Source: MED660 sp002691025
GTDB taxonomy: Bacteria > Myxococcota_A > UBA9160 > UBA4427
Direction of reading: 5' to 3'
DNA: 64,000 nucleotides
Assembly (NCBI GenBank): GCA_002170485.2
Contig: NHDZ02000008.1
Span: forward strand, 1 to 64,000
Below, piece by piece: positions 59,836-64,000 of this stretch. Below the pieces are notes generated by a model. The model saw only the letters and a list, made by a program, of their open reading frames with translations, had not been told where the DNA came from and did no database searches. Position numbers and translations under genes: made by a program. The first letter of the stretch is position 1; every line of letters starts with the position of its first letter.

Positions 59836-61109
59836 CGCGCAGAGTGGTGATCACAGGTCTGGGTGTAGTGGCTCCGAATGGCTCCAGTGTGCCGGAGTTC
59901 GAGGAGGCGATTCGCAAGGGTCAGTCGGGAATTCGACACGTCGAGGCCATGGCGGAGGCCAAATTCGGATGCACGGTGGGTGGTGTACCGCAGGGCGTGG
60001 ACGAATTGGCAGAAGCGGCTTTCGCAGCGGACGAGCTTCTGGCCATGAACATGAGCCATCGCTACGCGAGTCTGGCGACCTTGGAAGCCTGGAAGGATGC
60101 GGGTCTAGAGCAGCCGGAGAGGGAATCTGAGGCGGTGGATTGGGATACGGGTGCCATTCTCGGCACGGGAATCGGCGGGATGGATACCACGGCGGCCAAG
60201 GTCGTCCCCCTCACCGACGCCGGAAAGGCGAAACGCCTGGGCTCGACGTCGGTCGAGCAGGTCATGGCCAGCGGCATATCGGCCCGGATTTCCGGCCAAT
60301 TTGCGCTGGGGAACCAGGTCACGACGAATTCCAGCGCATGCAGCACCGGGGCGGAAGCCATCGCAATGGGGCTTGAGCGGATCCGGGCGGGGCGAGCCGA
60401 GCGCATGATCTGTGGAGGCGCTGAGGCGGCGAGTCATTACATCTGGGCCGGATTTGATGCCATGCGGGTGCTGAATCGGGGCTCCAACGATGAGCCCGAG
60501 AAGGCTTCAAGGCCCCTGAGCGCGTCGGCGGGCGGTTTTGTGCCGGGTGCGGGGGCGGGTGTCCTTGTGCTGGAGAGCGAGGAAATGGCTCGGGAGCGCG
60601 GGGCGACCATTTACGCCGAGGTGGCGGGCCAGGGCCTGAATTGCGGCGGTCACCGCACCGGGGGCAGCATGACGGCCCCCAATCCGGATGGCGTCCGGCG
60701 TTGTATCCAGATGGCTCTATCCGATGCCGAAATTTCCCCTGATGAGGTCGATGCGATCAATGGCCATCTGACGGCGACTGGCGCGGATCCCCGCGAGGTC
60801 GGGTCCTGGGCGGCCGCTTTGGGCCGAGGCCCCGGAGAACTGCCTCCGATCACCTCCACCAAGTCCATGGTGGGGCATACTCTGGGGGCGGCAGGTGCCG
60901 TGGAAAGTGTGGCCTGTATCCTGATGCTTCAAGGGGGGTTTGTTCATCCATCCATCAATTGTGAGGACGTGCATCCGGAGATAGAGCCCTATGCTTCGTC
61001 CATCCCACATACATTGCGTGAGATGGAGGATTTGAAGGTCATCGTCAAGGCAGGTTTTGGTTTCGGGGACGTAAATGCCTGCCTTGTATTCAAGAAATGG
61101 GAAGACTGA
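59832..61109 (+). CDS. KAS II-like beta-ketoacyl-ACP synthase
   Basis: This 425-residue elongating condensing enzyme starts RRVVITGLGVVAPNG. The triad is Cys in TTNSSACSTGAEAIAMG, His in INGHLTATGADPREVGSW and His in STKSMVGHTLGAAGAVES. The first His motif reads GHLTATGADPRE rather than the usual HGTSTPxGD, marking a divergent subgroup. The C-terminal gatekeeper region VIVKAGFGFGDVNACLVF lacks the common GFGGxNxxL, with Asp for Gly/Thr. It is coupled to the FabZ gene (ATGA). Confidence 0.88.
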   Translation: MTRRVVITGLGVVAPNGSSVPEFEEAIRKGQSGIRHVEAMAEAKFGCTVGGVPQGVDELAEAAFAADELLAMNMSHRYASLATLEAWKDAGLEQPERESEAVDWDTGAILGTGIGGMDTTAAKVVPLTDAGKAKRLGSTSVEQVMASGISARISGQFALGNQVTTNSSACSTGAEAIAMGLERIRAGRAERMICGGAEAASHYIWAGFDAMRVLNRGSNDEPEKASRPLSASAGGFVPGAGAGVLVLESEEMARERGATIYAEVAGQGLNCGGHRTGGSMTAPNPDGVRRCIQMALSDAEISPDEVDAINGHLTATGADPREVGSWAAALGRGPGELPPITSTKSMVGHTLGAAGAVESVACILMLQGGFVHPSINCEDVHPEIEPYASSIPHTLREMEDLKVIVKAGFGFGDVNACLVFKKWED

Positions 61110-61203
61110 TCAAGGTCTTTTCGCAAGCGCTCGTCTCTTTGAGTGAGAGGCGAATATTTCGAGCACTCAAACAAGCTGAAGAAGAACGAAGGAGAAATAG
61201 TAG

Positions 61204-61452
61204 ATGGATCAGTCCGAAATCATGGGCACCGTCGTCAAGATTCTCACTCCCTGGGTGAAGAACGAGGACGCACTCCAGTCGGTTTCCATGGAGACCAGTA
61301 TTCTGGATGATCTGAAAGTGAACTCCGCTCGACTTGTCGATGTGGTGATTGCTTTTGAAGACGAGTTTGATATCGAGATCGAAGATGAAGACGTAGATTC
61401 GGTCAATTCGGTCGGTGATGCGGTGCAGTTGATCTCAGGCAAGCTGGGCTGA
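61204..61452 (+). CDS. Acyl carrier protein with NSA at the phosphopantetheine site
   Basis: This 82-residue acidic four-helix protein has the ACP pattern LVDVVIAFEDEFDIEIEDED after the attachment site. The site reads LKVNSARLVD, so the Ser is kept but the usual Asp-Ser-Leu is Asn-Ser-Ala. GGAGA lies eight bases before the ATG. It follows the KAS gene by 94 bases and precedes the acyltransferase, and is presumably the dedicated carrier of this operon rather than the housekeeping AcpP. Confidence 0.88.
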   Translation: MDQSEIMGTVVKILTPWVKNEDALQSVSMETSILDDLKVNSARLVDVVIAFEDEFDIEIEDEDVDSVNSVGDAVQLISGKLG

Positions 61453-61540
61453 CTGGACTGCGGCCACCGACCCGCTTGCGGGTATCGGATTCATGACGGC
61501 CAATCCATTTCCAGCTCCCGATCAAGGAGCGAACCAAATC

Positions 61541-62302
61541 ATGAAAGCCCATAGGCTGCAGCGCTTGCTGGGGTGGGCTGTGGCTCCCTTGTGGGTACCC
61601 GCAGCGGGATTCTGGCTGACCCGTCGACTTTCCTACAAGATTGTCGAACTCAAGGAAACCCGCAGTCTCTATCGTCGGATCCGCAAGGAGTCGGATGCTC
61701 CGCTTCTGATCTGTGCGAACCATCTGACCTTGATTGATTCGTTCCTGATTGGCCTCGCCTTGTCCGGAAGTTTCCGGTACCTGACAGACTTCAACTCCCT
61801 GCCCTGGAATGTCCCTGAAGAGTCGAATTTCGCCAACACCAGAGTGAATCGTGTGCTGGCCTATCTCGGAAAGTGCATCCCGATTCGCAGAGGCGGAAGT
61901 CGAGAGGACGTAGCCGGAGTGCTGAAGAGAGTGACGCATCTCCTGGGACGCGGAGAGGTTGCTTTGGTCTTTCCTGAAGGGGGCCGCTCCAGAGCCGGCC
62001 GGGTGGAAGAATCCGGTGCGGGCTGGGGGGTGGGTCGAATCGTCAGTGGCCTGGAGGGTTGCCGGGTGCTTTGCGTCTATCTGCGAGGGGATCAGCAGGA
62101 GACCTTCAGCGACTGGCCTGTGCGCGGAGAGCGCTTCCACGTCTCCGCAACCTGCATTGAGCCGAAATCTGATTTGCGCGGAGTCCGGGGCACGCGGGAT
62201 ATCGCGAGCCAGATTGTTTCCACTCTTGTGAATCTGGAGTCCGAGTATTTCCGCGCTCATGAGAGGTCTCCAGCGATCGGGCATACCGGAGAACTAAATT
62301 GA
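61541..62302 (+). CDS. PlsC-like 1-acylglycerol-3-phosphate acyltransferase family protein
   Basis: This protein of about 253 residues has the acyltransferase box LLICANHLTLIDSFLIG (NHxxxxD), a substrate motif CIPIRRGGSREDVAGVL, and FPEGGRSRAGRVEESGAG. One N-terminal hydrophobic segment (LLGWAVAPLWVPAAGFWL) anchors it. ATG 61541 with AAGGAG upstream is preferred over ATG 61493. It probably moves the acyl chain from the operon's ACP to a lipid acceptor. The stop overlaps the carboxylase start. Confidence 0.87.
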   Translation: MKAHRLQRLLGWAVAPLWVPAAGFWLTRRLSYKIVELKETRSLYRRIRKESDAPLLICANHLTLIDSFLIGLALSGSFRYLTDFNSLPWNVPEESNFANTRVNRVLAYLGKCIPIRRGGSREDVAGVLKRVTHLLGRGEVALVFPEGGRSRAGRVEESGAGWGVGRIVSGLEGCRVLCVYLRGDQQETFSDWPVRGERFHVSATCIEPKSDLRGVRGTRDIASQIVSTLVNLESEYFRAHERSPAIGHTGELN

Positions 62303-64000
62303 GTTCGATTCGATCGATTCAAAGACTGGCCATCGTCAATCGCGGCGAAGCCGCCATGCGCTGTATCCGTGCTGTCAAATCCCTTCGCACGCTCGAGCAT
62401 ACGCAGATGGAGGTCATCGCTCTTTATACGGAGGGTGACTCGGATACGCCTTTTGTGCGCCATGCCGACCATGCCATCGATATCACGAATCCCAAGGGTG
62501 CAGTGGCGGCCTATCTTGATCACGATGCGCTGATTCATGTGCTGCGAGAATGTGGGGCGGATGCGGTCTGGCCGGGCTGGGGCTTTGTGGCGGAAGATCC
62601 GAAGTTCGTGGAGCGCCTGGAGGAAGAAGGCATTGCCTTCCTGGGTCCGCCGCCGGAGGCCATGAAGGCCCTCGGTGACAAGATCACCTCGAAAGTACTG
62701 GCTGAAAAAGCTGGAGTTCCCGTGACGGCGTGGAGCGAAGGAGCCCTGGAAAGTGTCGACTCCGCGCGACAGCACGCTGAGACCATCGGCTACCCGGTCA
62801 TCATCAAGGCGACCGCGGGTGGAGGCGGTCGAGGCATTCGTGTGGTGCGTTCGCCGGACGAGATCGAAGACGCTTTTGTATCCGCTGAGTCCGAAGCCGC
62901 TTCGGCGTTCGGAAACGGTACGCTTTTTTGCGAAAAGCTGGTGACAGGCGGCCGTCATATCGAGGTACAGATCGCAGCCGACGAACACGGGAACGTTCTG
63001 GCGTTGGGTTGTCGTGACTGTTCGGTGCAGCGTCGTCATCAGAAGGTCTTGGAAGAGGCCCCTCCTCCCTGGCTTGAATCCCGCATCATCGAAACCCTGA
63101 AGGCGTCTGCGGCGCAGATGGCTCGCTTTGTGGGATATCGCGGCCTGGGCACGGTGGAATTCCTGCTTCAAGGGGAAGACTTCTTCTTTCTCGAAGTCAA
63201 TCCACGGCTGCAGGTGGAGCACGGGATCACAGAAGAGATCACGGGGCTCGACCTGGTTCAACTCCAAATCAAGATCGCGCGCGGTGAATCCATCGGGGGT
63301 CTTGAGTTCGAGGAGTCCGGGGTCGCCCTGGAAGCCCGCGTCTGTGCGGAAGATCCCGATGAGAACTTCCTGCCTTCACCCGGGCGGATTGCCCGGTTCG
63401 ATCCGGCTCTGGGGCCCCGCATCCGGATTGATTCCGGTGTGACCGAAGGAACTACGGTCTCTCCGGATTTCGACTCCTTGATCGCCAAGGTGATTGCCAC
63501 CGGTTCAAATCGGGCGGAGGCCGTCGCAAGGCTCGACTACGCGTTGCGCGATTTTGAACTGGTCGTGGATGGAGGGGCCAACAACAAGGGCTACATCCTT
63601 GAGTTGCTTCAGACCGAGGATTACAACACGGGTCCGGTGGATACGACCTGGTTGGATCGTTGGAACGAGGAGCGAAGTGGAAGTCGAAAGGGCTCCGAGT
63701 CCGAAGAGCAGGACGCTTTTGTGGCCGCGGCCATCGTCGCCTATCAGCAGAGCCGAAGGGCGGCCAGGGATTCCTTCTACAGTGATACGGGCGCATTGGC
63801 TCAAGATCGGATTCCGCTGAGTCAGGGGCAGCAGATCGACCTGAATTACGAAGGCGAAAGCTATCGGCTCCTGGTCTATGCCATTGGTTCGTGGGGCTAC
63901 CGGGTCCATCTTGATGGACGCGCGGTTCGCGCGACCATGCGTGAAGAAGGTGCCCACCGGTGCCGATTGATGATAGACGGACGCGTCCGCCGGATGGTGT
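62299..64000 (+). CDS. Biotin-dependent acyl-CoA carboxylase, biotin carboxylase part (partial)
   Basis: The frame starts at a TTG overlapping the previous stop (TTGA) and continues past the right edge; 567 codons are seen. The biotin carboxylase core (about residues 9-450) has RLAIVNRGEAAMRCIRAV, the ATP-grasp loop IIKATAGGGGRGIRVVR, CRDCSVQRRHQKVLEEAP and FLEVNPRLQVEHGITEEI. About 110 further residues resemble the linker/BT domain of large acyl-CoA carboxylases and end in LMIDGRVRRMV. It is therefore longer than AccC; a biotin carrier and perhaps a carboxyltransferase domain are expected downstream. Confidence 0.9.
   Translation, partial: MSSIRSIQRLAIVNRGEAAMRCIRAVKSLRTLEHTQMEVIALYTEGDSDTPFVRHADHAIDITNPKGAVAAYLDHDALIHVLRECGADAVWPGWGFVAEDPKFVERLEEEGIAFLGPPPEAMKALGDKITSKVLAEKAGVPVTAWSEGALESVDSARQHAETIGYPVIIKATAGGGGRGIRVVRSPDEIEDAFVSAESEAASAFGNGTLFCEKLVTGGRHIEVQIAADEHGNVLALGCRDCSVQRRHQKVLEEAPPPWLESRIIETLKASAAQMARFVGYRGLGTVEFLLQGEDFFFLEVNPRLQVEHGITEEITGLDLVQLQIKIARGESIGGLEFEESGVALEARVCAEDPDENFLPSPGRIARFDPALGPRIRIDSGVTEGTTVSPDFDSLIAKVIATGSNRAEAVARLDYALRDFELVVDGGANNKGYILELLQTEDYNTGPVDTTWLDRWNEERSGSRKGSESEEQDAFVAAAIVAYQQSRRAARDSFYSDTGALAQDRIPLSQGQQIDLNYEGESYRLLVYAIGSWGYRVHLDGRAVRATMREEGAHRCRLMIDGRVRRMV

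Noticed and set aside
62257..63267. A 336-codon minus frame antisense to the carboxylase
   Set aside because: The plus strand encodes canonical biotin carboxylase motifs throughout.

Overview
This window looks like the replication-origin neighbourhood of a GC-rich, Gram-negative bacterial chromosome. LPS heptose genes, SurA, Pal, YidC and a two-type (b plus b') ATP synthase stalk support this. The gene orders parA-parB-bactofilin-atp(b'-b-delta-alpha-gamma-beta) and dnaN-gyrB-gyrA fit the deltaproteobacterial grade (Myxococcota/Desulfobacterota-like) best, but this is inference from layout and no species is claimed. Scattered single N bases, mostly at third codon positions, suggest a consensus assembled from a mixed population. 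Both ends of the window cut genes (atpD on the left, a biotin-dependent carboxylase on the right).

Layout. 1-11.9 kb, minus strand: rpmH-rnpA-yidD-yidC-jag, then rsmG-parA-parB-bactofilin, then ATP synthase b'-b-delta-alpha-gamma-beta. A perfect parS and a 14/16 parS-like site lie between jag and rsmG. 12.3-23.3 kb, plus strand: dnaN, gyrB, gyrA, hemL, the membrane part of ATP synthase (atpZ-like, atpI, a, c) and tmk. The strand switch at about 12 kb, in an AT-rich gap between rpmH and dnaN where dnaA would normally sit, is the best oriC candidate. dnaA, recF, mnmE and mnmG are all absent from their usual places. 23.3-28.2 kb, minus: surA-uvrA-CPBP membrane protein, facing a divergent TetR regulator. 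29-31.4 kb: a glycosyltransferase and heptose genes gmhB and gmhA. 31.5-38.9 kb, minus: a translationally coupled phosphodiesterase-GT2-GT4 operon followed by mfd. 39.2-41.9 kb, plus: an isolated ribosomal protein L3 gene, an RlmE-type 23S rRNA methyltransferase whose frame has no normal start codon, a VOC protein and an SMP-30 protein. 41.9-51.3 kb: nudC, an ABC exporter pair, sppA, an alpha/beta hydrolase, an ECF sigma/anti-sigma/periplasmic-protein operon and thiI. 51.5-56.7 kb: pal, a TPP enzyme and a DinG-type helicase.

57.0-64 kb holds the most distinctive unit: a tightly overlapped type II fatty-acid-synthase-like operon. It encodes KAS III, a FabA-type dehydratase/isomerase, a ketoreductase, a FabZ-type dehydratase, a KAS II-like condensing enzyme, an acyl carrier protein with NSA in place of the usual DSL, an acyltransferase, and the start of a large biotin carboxylase polypeptide. 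Together these could load, extend, reduce, dehydrate and transfer an acyl chain, with malonyl-CoA made by the carboxylase. The product is unknown.

No rRNA, tRNA, CRISPR array or insertion sequence was recognised. Several intergenic regions hold strong dyads or stem-loops (12.2, 13.4-13.8, 22.4, 28.2, 35.1 and 39.2 kb), reported separately.
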